Assembly (NCBI GenBank): GCA_030646805.1
Contig: JAUSKZ010000026.1
Coordinates: 1 to 32,941 of the forward strand
Source: Candidatus Daviesbacteria bacterium
GTDB taxonomy: Bacteria; Patescibacteriota; Microgenomatia; Daviesbacterales; UBA10151
Length of the DNA stretch: 32,941 nucleotides
Reading direction: 5' to 3'
The notes under the pieces were generated by a model. That model worked only from the letters and a program-made list of their open reading frames with translations, was not told the DNA's origin and did not search any database. The stretch's first letter is position 1. Each line of letters starts with the position of its first letter. Of this stretch, positions 1 through 9,562 are shown piece by piece. A program made the position numbers and the translations under genes.

Positions 1-571
1 CTAAAACCGATATCCCGACGCTGACCCGAGAGATGACCAATCCGGTAATAAAATTAGAACTTAAAAAAGCTTCCTTTAAGAATACAGCCGAGGCGGCAAA
101 GAAAAAAGCTGCACCTACGGCTAAACCTAGATGAACCCCCCTGATTTTTTGGCCAAACAGTTGATTAAAATTTAAAATAATCATCCCTAAAACTAGGACT
201 AAGAACGCATAGAGTTGATTTTGGGTAGTTGTTTGGCCCAACAGTAAAAATCCTAACAAGATTGTAAATATCGGGTTTAGGGTGCCGGAAATGGGCGAGA
301 GTTTGGAGGCTTCATCAATCCTTAAGGCTTTATAATAAAAAACCCAGGCACAGGTAAAATAAACTCCGGATAAAAAGCCAAAGATTAAAGCTGACCCACT
401 TGGGAGTGAGAAACCAAAGGGGATCAGTAAAAGGGATATAAAACTCAACAGACCAAGATAAAAAGTATAAACAATTGGATTGGGGATATCCCGATCTAAA
501 ATTGCTTTATCAATCAGGATGGCGATCGAAAGGAGAAAATAACCAATTAGGGCAATAGGCAGGTAAATCAT
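1..571 (-). CDS. EamA/DMT-family membrane transporter, partial (runs off window start)
   Basis: Reverse-strand frame from ATG at 571 stays open to position 1: MIYLPIALIGYFLLSIAILIDKAILDRDIPNPIVYTFYLGLLSFISLLL...; repeated TM segments and 'KLSPISGTLNPIFTILLGFLLLGQ' typical of EamA. Its ATGA overlaps the GH1 stop at 568-571. Confidence 0.7.
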   Translation of the reverse strand, partial: MIYLPIALIGYFLLSIAILIDKAILDRDIPNPIVYTFYLGLLSFISLLLIPFGFSLPSGSALIFGFLSGVYFTCAWVFYYKALRIDEASKLSPISGTLNPIFTILLGFLLLGQTTTQNQLYAFLVLVLGMIILNFNQLFGQKIRGVHLGLAVGAAFFFAASAVFLKEAFLSSNFITGLVISRVSVGISVL

Positions 572-1851
572 TTAGACTTCACTACTTCTTCAACTTGAAT
601 TCCATGGCCTAAAAGTTTTAGTAAATAATGGGGAATGCCGTTATTTTTAATGATCTCTTTATAAACAAACGATGAAGGCTTGGGGGTTCGTTTTTGGGTT
701 TCAAAATTAACTTCTATTAGTCCGAACTTGGGGTCAAAACCGTTATTTAATTCCATATTATCGAGCAAAGACCAATAAAAATAACCTTTTATTTTAGTTC
801 CGGATTGGCTAGCATGATAGACTTCTTTAAGGTAAGAGAGTAAAAATCTTACTCTTCGATCATCATTTTTAGAAGCAATCCCATTTTCGGTGATATAGAT
901 AGGAAGTTTATAAGAAGAAAAATCAATTAGGACATCAAATATTCCTTCCGGGTGAATTTCCCAACCGAGATCAGTGACATCTTTACCGGTTTTTACAGCC
1001 TCGACTAAACTTGGAAGTTGCCAATGCCCATTAATGCTAATTCGTTGGTGTTTATAATAATTCAAGGCTAGGAAATCATGAGTCTTTTGAGTGAACCAAT
1101 TAAAAGAGTGGTTTCTAATATTATCCAAAACCCATTTGGCTAAGTTCTCTTGGAGGGAATGAGCATGAAAAGTCTCAAACGATTCAACCGGGTTAGCGAA
1201 ACCTACTTTGACATGAGGGTCTACAACATGCAAAAACCGGTATACTTTCTTGTGAGCTTGGGCCATGTTAAAGAAACACTTAGTTGCCAACCAGTAACTC
1301 TTTTTTTGAGGGGGGAAATGTCCGATTACATAGGCATGAGTAGCGTAAATCCAAGGCTCATTAATGGTAATCCAAAGATCAACATAGTCTTTAAGTTCTG
1401 GCACCACCCGTTTTACAAACCTCTCAAAGTAATAAACAGACTTGCCGCTGGACCAGCCACCAAGATGGGCAAACCAGGCGGGATTTGTAAAATGATGTAA
1501 GGTTAACATGACTGTAAAACCTTTGTCTTTTAAGGATTTTAAGACAGTTTTATAGTGCTCAATTTCGTTATCATCAAACTCACCCTCGCGGGGCTCAATT
1601 CTGGACCATTCTAGTGACAACCTATGAGCATTGTGCCCCAAGCTTTGAGCTAACTTAAAATCTTCTTCAAATCTATTATAGTGATCAGCAGCTTGACCAG
1701 ATCTAAATTCTTCGGGCTGATGAGTCTGTTCCCATTCCCACCAATCAGAGTCTTTAATATTGCCTTCAACTTGAAAAGCGCTGGAACCTGCTCCCCATAA
1801 AAAACCTTCAGGGAACTTTAAGGTAGAGTGATCGTGTTTAGACTGACCCAT
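568..1851 (-). CDS. Glycoside hydrolase family 1 (beta-glucosidase-like)
   Basis: FPEGFLWGAGSSAFQVEGN start, TINEPW acid/base motif and YITENG nucleophile motif. Confidence 0.93.
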   Translation of the reverse strand: MGQSKHDHSTLKFPEGFLWGAGSSAFQVEGNIKDSDWWEWEQTHQPEEFRSGQAADHYNRFEEDFKLAQSLGHNAHRLSLEWSRIEPREGEFDDNEIEHYKTVLKSLKDKGFTVMLTLHHFTNPAWFAHLGGWSSGKSVYYFERFVKRVVPELKDYVDLWITINEPWIYATHAYVIGHFPPQKKSYWLATKCFFNMAQAHKKVYRFLHVVDPHVKVGFANPVESFETFHAHSLQENLAKWVLDNIRNHSFNWFTQKTHDFLALNYYKHQRISINGHWQLPSLVEAVKTGKDVTDLGWEIHPEGIFDVLIDFSSYKLPIYITENGIASKNDDRRVRFLLSYLKEVYHASQSGTKIKGYFYWSLLDNMELNNGFDPKFGLIEVNFETQKRTPKPSSFVYKEIIKNNGIPHYLLKLLGHGIQVEEVVKSK

Positions 1852-1878
1852 GTTCTTAGGATACTATATTTTTGGGTA

Positions 1879-2691
1879 TTAAGGAATTTGTTTAAGGAAA
1901 CTTAAAGCGCCATAAAGTCCGGAGAGATCTCCCAGCTTTGATTTAACAACCGGGGGAATATTGTTTTGAGGTCGGATTTTTTCCATCTCCCTTTTAATTT
2001 GATCAAAAGGTAAAGACTCCGCGACCCCTCCTCCGAGAATTATTATCTCAGGGGCCCACTTTGAGATTATCCGGTTTAGACCCCAAGCGAGATGCTCTGC
2101 CACCTCAGTCCAAGCTGTCGGGTCGGTTAACTCCCCGGCCGGAGTACCATAAATTTTTTCAATCCCGGTGCCGGAAATCAAACTTTCCCACTCCTGGCCG
2201 TTCTTGAGTGTCATATGACCAACATCATCTTTAATACTGGCGGGGTCTAATTTGCCGTCGATTACCTGGGCTCCGCCCACTCCGGTACTGAGGGTCAGAT
2301 AGGCAACATGTTTAAAACCAATACCTGCGCCATAAGTTGCTTCTCCCAAGGCTGCCAAGGCAGCGTCATTTTCTAAATATACAGGAGAGTTGGTAACCGC
2401 CATCAAATCTTCTTTAATTGGCTGGTTTATCCAAAGAGGCAAGTGAGGAGCCTGGCTTAGAGTTGATTTATCAGGAGTTAACAAGCCGGGCAGGCCAACC
2501 ATAGTTTGAGTTATTAAGTGACTTTCTGAGATAGTAAGATAGTTTTTGATCTGGGTGATCGCTTGGTGGTAGTTTTGGGGTGTCTCAAAGATTTCGACGT
2601 CACTTAACTCCTCGGAATCACTTAAAGCCAGTCGGGTTTTGGTCCCACCAATATCCAAAAGGAGTAACATCTCTAAATTATACATCTTCAC
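1879..2691 (-). CDS. ROK-family sugar kinase (glucokinase-like)
   Basis: LLLDIGGTKTRLALSDS phosphate motif, YLENDAALAALGEA, TLSTGVGGAQVIDGKL; the CxCGxxGC zinc motif is not present. Confidence 0.87.
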   Translation of the reverse strand: MKMYNLEMLLLLDIGGTKTRLALSDSEELSDVEIFETPQNYHQAITQIKNYLTISESHLITQTMVGLPGLLTPDKSTLSQAPHLPLWINQPIKEDLMAVTNSPVYLENDAALAALGEATYGAGIGFKHVAYLTLSTGVGGAQVIDGKLDPASIKDDVGHMTLKNGQEWESLISGTGIEKIYGTPAGELTDPTAWTEVAEHLAWGLNRIISKWAPEIIILGGGVAESLPFDQIKREMEKIRPQNNIPPVVKSKLGDLSGLYGALSFLKQIP

Positions 2692-2737
2692 TTACATATT
2701 TACCTTTTTAGCTTTTCTTTGGTATATTACAAAAACA

Positions 2738-3706
2738 ATGATTGATTTAAAGGAACCTTTTGAGACTGAAACTGAAAGTTTAAGCGCTGAGGGGCTTTAT
2801 CTACAGGAAATTGACCGGGCACCTCTTCTAACTCACCAACAAGAGATATTTTTGGCCCGATCTATCAAACGTGGTGATAGAGCCAAAGTAGCCTTGGATC
2901 TTGAGCCACCACCGATTCTAGAAGAGCGCAGATTAGGGTTTGAATCAGCGATCAGGTTAGGTGAGGTAGCCAGGTCAAGGATGATAGAATCTAATTTAAG
3001 GCTAGTCGTGTCAGTTGCTAAACATAGTTTGGGTAAAGGTTTACCGCTTTTGGATCTAGTTCAAGAGGGAAACTTCGGTTTATTCAGAGCTATTGAAAAA
3101 TTTAACCCAGACAGAGGTTTTAAGTTTGGTACTTATGCTTACCGGTGGATTAGACAAGCAGTCGAGAGGGCTGTTAAAGATAAATCCAGAACAATCAGGG
3201 TGCCTATTCCTATGGTTGAGGAAGGACACACTGTTATTGGGAGAATGCGTAGGGCGGAAGTCTTCTTAGGTAATATGTTGGGGCGGGATCCAAGTTTAAA
3301 AGAGACAGCTCAAGAGATCGGAGTTCCGACAGACCAGCTTGAATTTTTATTATCTTTATTTAATAGACCGGATTCGTTAAACTCAAAAAAAGCGGTCACA
3401 GATATAGACGGAGAAGATGTTTACAACTTAGTTGCTGATAAAACTACGCCTGTCCCGGAAGAACAATCGTTTATCCAAAGTTTGAGAAGAGACTTGAGAA
3501 GTATTTTTGATGATATATTAACAGCAAAAGAGAGAGGAGCTCTTCTTTTGCGGTTTGGTTTGAACGGTGAGGCTGGGATGGCGTATGAACAGATTGGAAA
3601 TAGATTGGGATTTTCCCGGGAATCAGCTAGGCAGACTGAAGCTAGAGCTTTGGAAAAACTACGGGATCCGAAGATAAGGGATAGACTAAAGGATTATTTG
3701 ACCTAA
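2738..3706 (+). CDS. Sigma-70 family RNA polymerase sigma factor (paralog 1)
   Basis: Region 2 '[50 protein letters not shown]', region 4 'FSRESARQTEARALEKLRDP'. Start moved from ORF start 2639 to ATG 2738, after TATATT at 2723. Confidence 0.93.
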   Translation: MIDLKEPFETETESLSAEGLYLQEIDRAPLLTHQQEIFLARSIKRGDRAKVALDLEPPPILEERRLGFESAIRLGEVARSRMIESNLRLVVSVAKHSLGKGLPLLDLVQEGNFGLFRAIEKFNPDRGFKFGTYAYRWIRQAVERAVKDKSRTIRVPIPMVEEGHTVIGRMRRAEVFLGNMLGRDPSLKETAQEIGVPTDQLEFLLSLFNRPDSLNSKKAVTDIDGEDVYNLVADKTTPVPEEQSFIQSLRRDLRSIFDDILTAKERGALLLRFGLNGEAGMAYEQIGNRLGFSRESARQTEARALEKLRDPKIRDRLKDYLT

Positions 3707-3709
3707 AAA

Positions 3710-4738
3710 ATGGTAGTTGAAAATAAACAAGAAATTATCCAATTCGATCCGGAAATTTATTTGATTGAGAAAGAAGCAGCTAATTTGAGGGTTGGAGACT
3801 TAGTGGTTGATAGTCCGCTGAATATGTATTTTCGGGATATAACTCAGTTTCCACTTTTGACCCTGGCTGAGGAAAAGAGAATGACTCGGAGTTTTGATAG
3901 AGCCAGGCGGTTGCGGACTGAGTTGGAAAGTCGGGGAGAAAATTCTATTTTAGTCGATCAAGCCCGAGGACGAGAGAGACTGCTTCGAAATGGCTTGACT
4001 GAGGCCAATCTTAGGTTGGTGGTGGCTATGGCCAAAAGGTATAGTGGTAGAGGGGTCGAGGCGTCTGATTTAATTCAGATGGGAAACGAAGGTTTGATGA
4101 AAGCTGTTGAGAAATTTGATTGGAAAAAGGGTTTTAAGTTTTCAACTTACGCTACCTGGTGGATTAGACAAGCGGTCTCTCGTGGTGTAATTGACGAGGG
4201 TCGAACAATTAGAATTCCTGTTCACTTTATTCCGGGTATTAATGCCTTAAATAGAACCAGGACTCAGTTGGAACGTGAAAGAGAAAGCGGTGATATCAGT
4301 CTGGCTGAAATAGCTGAAGCTATGGGTATACCCGAAGCAAAAGCTTTAGAGCTACATCAAGCGTCTTTAGGGGTCATGTCACTTGACCTGCGGGTAGGAA
4401 GTGACGATGATGACGCTTCTTTCGCCGAGTATTTGCCTGATCTCCAAGCTGATACAGCCCGGGAAGCGGAAGATAATCTCCGGTCTTCTGAAATTCGAAG
4501 AATCCTCGATCAACAAAGTAGTCCAAATCCAGGACAAAGTATAAAACCAATCAAACCAAGACATGTCGAGATTTTTCGAGATAGGCATGGTTTGGACGAT
4601 GGACAACCCAAAACTTTAGGGGTAGTTGCGCAAAGATTCGGAGTTAGCCGGGAAAGGGTCAGACAGATTGAGGGTAAAGTTTTCGAAAAATTGAGGCATC
4701 CATCGGTAACTCGGGAGTTGGCAGTTTTTTTAGATTAA
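3710..4738 (+). CDS. Sigma-70 family RNA polymerase sigma factor (paralog 2)
   Basis: '[58 protein letters not shown]' and '[22 protein letters not shown]'. Immediately follows paralog 1. Confidence 0.93.
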   Translation: MVVENKQEIIQFDPEIYLIEKEAANLRVGDLVVDSPLNMYFRDITQFPLLTLAEEKRMTRSFDRARRLRTELESRGENSILVDQARGRERLLRNGLTEANLRLVVAMAKRYSGRGVEASDLIQMGNEGLMKAVEKFDWKKGFKFSTYATWWIRQAVSRGVIDEGRTIRIPVHFIPGINALNRTRTQLERERESGDISLAEIAEAMGIPEAKALELHQASLGVMSLDLRVGSDDDDASFAEYLPDLQADTAREAEDNLRSSEIRRILDQQSSPNPGQSIKPIKPRHVEIFRDRHGLDDGQPKTLGVVAQRFGVSRERVRQIEGKVFEKLRHPSVTRELAVFLD

Positions 4739-4750
4739 TAGTGAATGAGA

Positions 4751-4788
4751 CTATATTCGCTCGCGATTTCAAGGCTCGCGATATAATT
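4751..4788. repeat. 38-bp promoter-like element, copy 1 (inverted partner at 6073-6110)
   Basis: ctatattcgctcgcgatttcaaggctcgcgatataatt; reverse complement matches 36/38 nt of 6073-6110. Contains GCTCGCGAT twice, 15 bp apart. Confidence 0.9.
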
Positions 4789-4797
4789 GAGATAATT

Positions 4798-5823
4798 ATG
4801 GTGGCAGAGGTATTAATCGACAGTCAGCCTACTCAAAGTACTCATCAGGCTGAGGTGCCTCCAATTTTGTTGAATCAACCCTCCCCTTTTTTAGAGATGG
4901 GGAAAGCCAATGGAGATTTAAACCCAACAGCCCTTTATTATAAGGATATTGATCAGGCTAAGTTGTTAACTGCCCGAGATGAAAAGACTTTAGCCCAGAC
5001 AATTGAGAGAGGTAAGCAAGCTTATCAAATTTTACAAACTAGAGACGATTCCGACCCCCAAGTGCTGTCTCGTTTTAACCGATTGATTTCCTCCGGTGAA
5101 AAAGCCAGATTAAGATTAATTGAAGCCAATTTAAGGCTGGTTGTTTCGGTAGCCAAAAAATATATGGGTCGTGGTTTACCGCTGGATGATTTAATCCAGG
5201 AGGGGAATATCGGCCTAGCCCGGGCAGTTGAGAAATTTGAGTGGCGACAGGGTTTTAGGTTTTCAACCTATGCCCATTGGTGGATTAGACAAGGAGTCTC
5301 AAGGGCTCTGGCAGATCAGGCGAGAACAATTCGAATCCCGGTTCATGTCGGCGTAAAGATCCAACAATCCATTAGTGCTGCCCGGAAGCTGGAACAAGAC
5401 TTAGAGCGGGAACCAACTATCGACGAGATAGCTGTTGAACTAAAATGGAAGCCCAAGAGAGTTGAAGAGATTTTCTTGGCTGCCCAGCAACACCGGTTAG
5501 TCTCCCTAGATACTCCAATTGGTGAGGATGAAGGGGATACTACGATTGGAGATTTGGTAGATTCTGATGTAGATACTGCAGAAGAGGCAGTTCAAGCTAC
5601 CAGTCGGTCAACAATTGACGAGGTTTTAGGAGAGTTAAATAAAAACGAACAAAGAGTATTGAGGTTACGGTTTGGCTTAACAGATGGAAATGCGAGAACC
5701 TTACAAGAAGTTGGGGATGAATTGGATGTCAGTCGGGAGAGGATCAGGCAAATTGAAGCTGAGGCACTGGGTAAATTAAGACGCTCAAAAAATGCTGCCA
5801 AACTAAAGGGGTTGCAAGACTGA
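4798..5823 (+). CDS. Sigma-70 family RNA polymerase sigma factor (paralog 3, most RpoD/SigA-like)
   Basis: '[74 protein letters not shown]', 'DVSRERIRQIEAEALGKLR'. ATG 4798 preferred over ORF start 4741 because TATAAT (4782-4787) lies just upstream. Confidence 0.95.
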   Translation: MVAEVLIDSQPTQSTHQAEVPPILLNQPSPFLEMGKANGDLNPTALYYKDIDQAKLLTARDEKTLAQTIERGKQAYQILQTRDDSDPQVLSRFNRLISSGEKARLRLIEANLRLVVSVAKKYMGRGLPLDDLIQEGNIGLARAVEKFEWRQGFRFSTYAHWWIRQGVSRALADQARTIRIPVHVGVKIQQSISAARKLEQDLEREPTIDEIAVELKWKPKRVEEIFLAAQQHRLVSLDTPIGEDEGDTTIGDLVDSDVDTAEEAVQATSRSTIDEVLGELNKNEQRVLRLRFGLTDGNARTLQEVGDELDVSRERIRQIEAEALGKLRRSKNAAKLKGLQD

Positions 5824-5850
5824 AAAGTTCTGAGGCCTTAGTCTTAATGT

Positions 5851-5984
5851 GTCATTCTGGGGACTCAGAGCGAAGCGTGAGGACTCCAGAATCTATAAAA
5901 CAAAAAGATCCTGGACAAGCTCGCCTCGCTTGCGCTCTGGCCAGCTTCGCGGCTAGGCGGGCGAAGCGGGCCAGGATGACAGAG
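5851..5984. repeat. Intergenic palindromic repeat pair (gtcattctgg...ccagaatc and gatcctgg...ccaggatgac)
   Basis: Two adjacent imperfect hairpins: ATTCTGG/CCAGAAT and ATCCTGG/CCAGGAT; GC-rich 'gcgaagcg' loops. Confidence 0.6.
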
Positions 5985-6072
5985 TGTATATCAGCTTCAA
6001 TCACAACATGAAAGCCTTAGTGAGTTACAAATAGTAAGGGTACAAAATGTGGTGAAGGAACAAGATTTTCGA

Positions 6073-6110
6073 AATTATATCGCGAGCCTTGGATTCGCGA
6101 GCGAATATAG
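6073..6110. repeat. 38-bp promoter-like element, copy 2
   Basis: aattatatcgcgagccttggattcgcgagcgaatatag, directly upstream of sigma paralog 4. Confidence 0.9.
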
Positions 6111-6122
6111 TAAAATTAGAAT

Positions 6123-7475
6123 ATGGTGGTAGAAGCTCCGTTACGCGTTATAACTGACTCGCCCCAAGCCTTAGTGGGGCATCACTCGCTTGAAGTAAAG
6201 GTAGCTCCGCTGCGTGGCGATGAGTTTATCAGATCGTTCCTAGAAAAGAATAATCTTAATACTCCTCAGACTGATCTTATTCTTTGGGCCAGAGCAACCC
6301 CTGAAGTTTGGCAAAGAGAAAGACCTCTGAGAAAAGCCCTGCTTAACCTCTCTTTGTTTGGATTCGGAGAACATAAAATAGCCAAAAGAGTCTCGGATCT
6401 TTTTAATATCCCCCAAGAAAAAGTAGGAGCGGAGTACCAAAAAGCCCTGGCCAGGCTGGGTGAAAAACAACGGCAAATATCAGTTCAGAAAGACGATAAT
6501 GAGGAGGAGCCTGAGGAATTTGATGAAGAGGTTCATCAGCTAGAGCAAGAAGCGGGGCGTTCGGAGGAGGGTGGTCAAGTTCCAGAAGCACTACAGATGT
6601 ACTTTGATGGACTCCGTTTGGTTCCACTCTTAAATGGCTACGAAGAGAGGTCAAGAGCTTGGGCCTTGGTCCGTCAAAGAGCAATCCGGCAGAGATTGGA
6701 GGCAGATCCTGAGGCTAGTGACCAAAGTTTAAAGGAAGCCTGGGAAAAAGAAAGAATTTTCCGTAATAACTTGATCGAACCCAACTTAAGGCTGGTGGTT
6801 TCGGTGGCTAAAAGATATATGGGCCGGGGTTTACCGCTAGCTGATCTAATTCAGGAGGGAAATATTGGCTTATTCAGAGCTGTTGAAAAGTTTAAACTAG
6901 AAAAAGGTTTTAAATTTTCAACTTATGCTACCTGGTGGATTAGGCAATCAGTGATGAGGGGAATAGCCGATCAGGCGAGGATCATCAGACGTCCAGTTCA
7001 TATGGAGGGAACTCTTAATTTATATAGAAAAGCCAAGGGAGAACTGGAGCAGGATCTAAAAAGAGCTGTTAGTAATAATGAAATAGCTGTTCATATGGGG
7101 GTGAGTGAGGAAAGGGTGGCTATGTTTCAAAAATTCTCAAGTAGCGTTAGTTCCTTGGATAAGCCGATTGGAGAAGACGAATCGACGATCGGTGATTTGG
7201 TTGCCTCAGATCAAAAGCCGGTAGATGCCGAGGCAGAGCAATCTATCCGCCGGGAGAAGATTGCCACCCTGCTAGAAGGAGCTTTAGATCCGAGAGAGGT
7301 GGTTACGATTAAATTGAGGTTTGGACTTGTTGATGGTGGAGAAAGAACTTTAGAGGAGATAGGACGCGAACTTGGCCTGTCTCGGGAGAGAGCCAGGCAA
7401 ATCCAGGAGGAGGCACTGAAGAAATTAAGACACCCTTCCAGATCTAAGGTACTTAAGGATTGGCTGGATGAGTAG
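6123..7475 (+). CDS. Sigma-70 family RNA polymerase sigma factor (paralog 4) with N-terminal extension
   Basis: '[38 protein letters not shown]...[28 protein letters not shown]', '[25 protein letters not shown]'; ~130-aa N-terminal extension containing an HTH-like segment and an acidic linker. Confidence 0.94.
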   Translation: MVVEAPLRVITDSPQALVGHHSLEVKVAPLRGDEFIRSFLEKNNLNTPQTDLILWARATPEVWQRERPLRKALLNLSLFGFGEHKIAKRVSDLFNIPQEKVGAEYQKALARLGEKQRQISVQKDDNEEEPEEFDEEVHQLEQEAGRSEEGGQVPEALQMYFDGLRLVPLLNGYEERSRAWALVRQRAIRQRLEADPEASDQSLKEAWEKERIFRNNLIEPNLRLVVSVAKRYMGRGLPLADLIQEGNIGLFRAVEKFKLEKGFKFSTYATWWIRQSVMRGIADQARIIRRPVHMEGTLNLYRKAKGELEQDLKRAVSNNEIAVHMGVSEERVAMFQKFSSSVSSLDKPIGEDESTIGDLVASDQKPVDAEAEQSIRREKIATLLEGALDPREVVTIKLRFGLVDGGERTLEEIGRELGLSRERARQIQEEALKKLRHPSRSKVLKDWLDE

Positions 7476-7496
7476 ACACAAGTTTCGCAGTTTGTG

Positions 7497-7573
7497 TCAT
7501 CCTGAGAAGTAAAACGACGAAGGATCTCACAAGTAGAAGCGTCCAAGGGATTCTTCGCTATGCTCAGAATGAC
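7497..7573. repeat. Intergenic palindromic repeat (gtcatcctgag ... ctcagaatgac)
   Basis: Outer arms GTCATcCTGAG / CTCAGaATGAC, internal 'gaaggatctc' and 'gattcttcgctatgctc'. Confidence 0.65.
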
Positions 7574-7596
7574 AACTACGAAATTTATAAGTAGAT

Positions 7597-7625
7597 TGAC
7601 AACCAGCTTTTAGGGTAGTATACAT
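7597..7625 (+). promoter_or_regulatory. Sigma-70-type promoter for the 641-aa protein gene
   Basis: ttgaca - 17 nt (accagcttttagggtag) - tataca, 12 nt before ATG 7637. Confidence 0.6.
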
Positions 7626-7636
7626 TTTAATAACTT

Positions 7637-9562
7637 ATGGCTTTAAGAGAATTTCAATCACTGACTGATCAAGTGCTAGATAGAGCAGTTGAATTTGGAA
7701 CTCAGAATTTGTCTCTGATTAGGGAGAGAGATTTTGCGGGGGCACTGGCAGCTGATAAAGATAAAGATGAGGCCTTAATTGTCTATGAAAGGTTGCTTGA
7801 AATTCAGGCGGAAGTGGAAGGGTATGCCGGACGTTTTCATCTAACGCCACTTCTGGATCAGACTACTTTTGACAGACCCGGGATGTTTATGGTTGGCAGA
7901 GATCCTGACAGGGTGCCTTTGATAGATGATCGGGAGAGCAGTTTGGATTCCATAGATAAAACAGATGATGACTTATATTTTTCAGCTAAACGCGATAAAA
8001 ACACAGGTTTTCCCCGGGTTGAAGTAGTTTTAGAACCGGCTCCAAAGATAGGATCAAGTCCTGATGTTATCGCTGACGCTCAAACAATAGGATCAAGTCC
8101 TGATGTTATCGCTGACGCTCAAACAATAGAATCAAGTCCTGTTTCCTCACTAAGTTCGGAAATAGAATCAAGTCCTGATGTTATCGTTGACGCTCAAACA
8201 ATTAAAGTACCTCAGTCAGAGCCGGTCATAATAAAGCCTGAAAAGAAAAGAATGACCTTTCATTTGTCCAGCTTACAGAGAGCGGTAATGGAAGCACTTT
8301 TGGTTGGTGATGAGGAAGGGATAACTTACCGTTATCCACGGCTGGTTGATGTATCCCGCCAGTTGTATGGAGATAAATTCAGAGTCAAAGGTCTTTCCGG
8401 ACAAGCATTAAATATCGCCTTCAACTCTATAGGTGGTAGTATTATCACTGCCCGAATAGAGATTATAAATAAAGCCTTGGAAAAAGCTAAAAATCCTCAC
8501 CACCCCTCAGACGAGGAGTTTGATGAGTTTTTCCAAGCCATAACTCAAGGGAATAACGCTGCGATTGGGGTTGTGGATAGAGCTGCCAGACGTAAGATTA
8601 CTTTTGCTCAGTTTCAAGAGAAGTTCAGACTTGTTACCGGGGTAGAGTTTAGTCTTCCGCCAAAGGCCACCCAGGATTCAGGGGTTGAACTCCTAAATGG
8701 CGTTCAGGAAGAGGGTTTAGACATGGCTACCACGGCTGTTACCGTTCCTTTTCTAGATTCTGACAGTAGTAATGGTAATGGTGCATCTAAGCCTCAAGAA
8801 GAACTCAACATCTCTTCCGATCAACTGAATTTTACCTGGCCTGAGATGTTGCTCTTGGCTCGAGACTTAATTGGAGTTGGTGTTGATGATGATGAAGAGA
8901 AGAGGTTTCTAGTCTCTTGCTTTGGAAATTTACGAGCTAACTCCGGAGTTGTATCCTTGTCGGAGAACCCTGAAACAGTCCTAAGACTTGAGAAGAAGCT
9001 GGGATTACTAAATGGTCCTAAAGGGAAAGAGATGGTGAGATTAATTGATAATCCGCAGATCCAAGCAGTTTTAGCTATTTATGACCGGCTTAGATCTGAC
9101 TCAATAAGTCCCGAGCCAAGTGAGGTAGTTAGTCCTCCTCCGGTTGAGGTAACTACTCCCATAGGTCGAACTACTCTTCTTCCTCCCAGGATAGTGCCTC
9201 AACATAGACGGCGGGAAGCAAATATGACCAAGGATGGACCTCCGGAATTAACTACAGCTGAGAAGTTAGTTCTTGTAGCCGGGATACTTAAGTTAAAACC
9301 TCATCAATTGAGAGAGAGAGGTATTGACCTAACTCCAGAAGATTATGCTTTACTAAGATCAATGGATCATCATTACCGAACTGACCCAAAAGTTAGGGGT
9401 GCCTTTAATGTGGCTCAAAGAACTGTATCTGGGAAGGTGAGGGAGATTAGATTTGGACTCGATCTTGGAATAATAAGCAAAGAGGATTTACCTGAGGATT
9501 TAAGAAGGATAGTCCATATTATCTCTCCCAAAAAAGCCCAAGTAGAAGTAGGTAAGATATGA
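7637..9562 (+). CDS. Hypothetical 641-aa protein linked to the sigma array; internal 13-aa tandem repeats
   Basis: Long ORF with own promoter; IGSSPDVIADAQT repeats; ATGA overlap (9559-9562) with gnd. Possible HTH-like segments; no family recognised. Confidence 0.75.
   Translation: MALREFQSLTDQVLDRAVEFGTQNLSLIRERDFAGALAADKDKDEALIVYERLLEIQAEVEGYAGRFHLTPLLDQTTFDRPGMFMVGRDPDRVPLIDDRESSLDSIDKTDDDLYFSAKRDKNTGFPRVEVVLEPAPKIGSSPDVIADAQTIGSSPDVIADAQTIESSPVSSLSSEIESSPDVIVDAQTIKVPQSEPVIIKPEKKRMTFHLSSLQRAVMEALLVGDEEGITYRYPRLVDVSRQLYGDKFRVKGLSGQALNIAFNSIGGSIITARIEIINKALEKAKNPHHPSDEEFDEFFQAITQGNNAAIGVVDRAARRKITFAQFQEKFRLVTGVEFSLPPKATQDSGVELLNGVQEEGLDMATTAVTVPFLDSDSSNGNGASKPQEELNISSDQLNFTWPEMLLLARDLIGVGVDDDEEKRFLVSCFGNLRANSGVVSLSENPETVLRLEKKLGLLNGPKGKEMVRLIDNPQIQAVLAIYDRLRSDSISPEPSEVVSPPPVEVTTPIGRTTLLPPRIVPQHRRREANMTKDGPPELTTAEKLVLVAGILKLKPHQLRERGIDLTPEDYALLRSMDHHYRTDPKVRGAFNVAQRTVSGKVREIRFGLDLGIISKEDLPEDLRRIVHIISPKKAQVEVGKI
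8051..8203 (+). repeat. 39-bp in-frame tandem repeat (2 identical copies, 1 partial, 1 near-identical)
   Basis: ggatcaagtcctgatgttatcgctgacgctcaaacaata at 8051-8089 and 8090-8128 (identical), partial at 8129-8140, variant at 8165-8203. Confidence 0.9.

Noticed and set aside
1150-1500. ORF of 116 aa on + strand
   Set aside because: Antisense to the confidently identified GH1 gene; composition not protein-like.
2639-2737. N-terminal extension of sigma paralog 1 in the ORF track
   Set aside because: Overlaps the ROK kinase 5' end and a likely -10 box; hydrophobic and non-sigma-like.
8051-8203. CRISPR-like repeat array
   Set aside because: Repeats are directly contiguous, in-frame coding, with no regular spacers.
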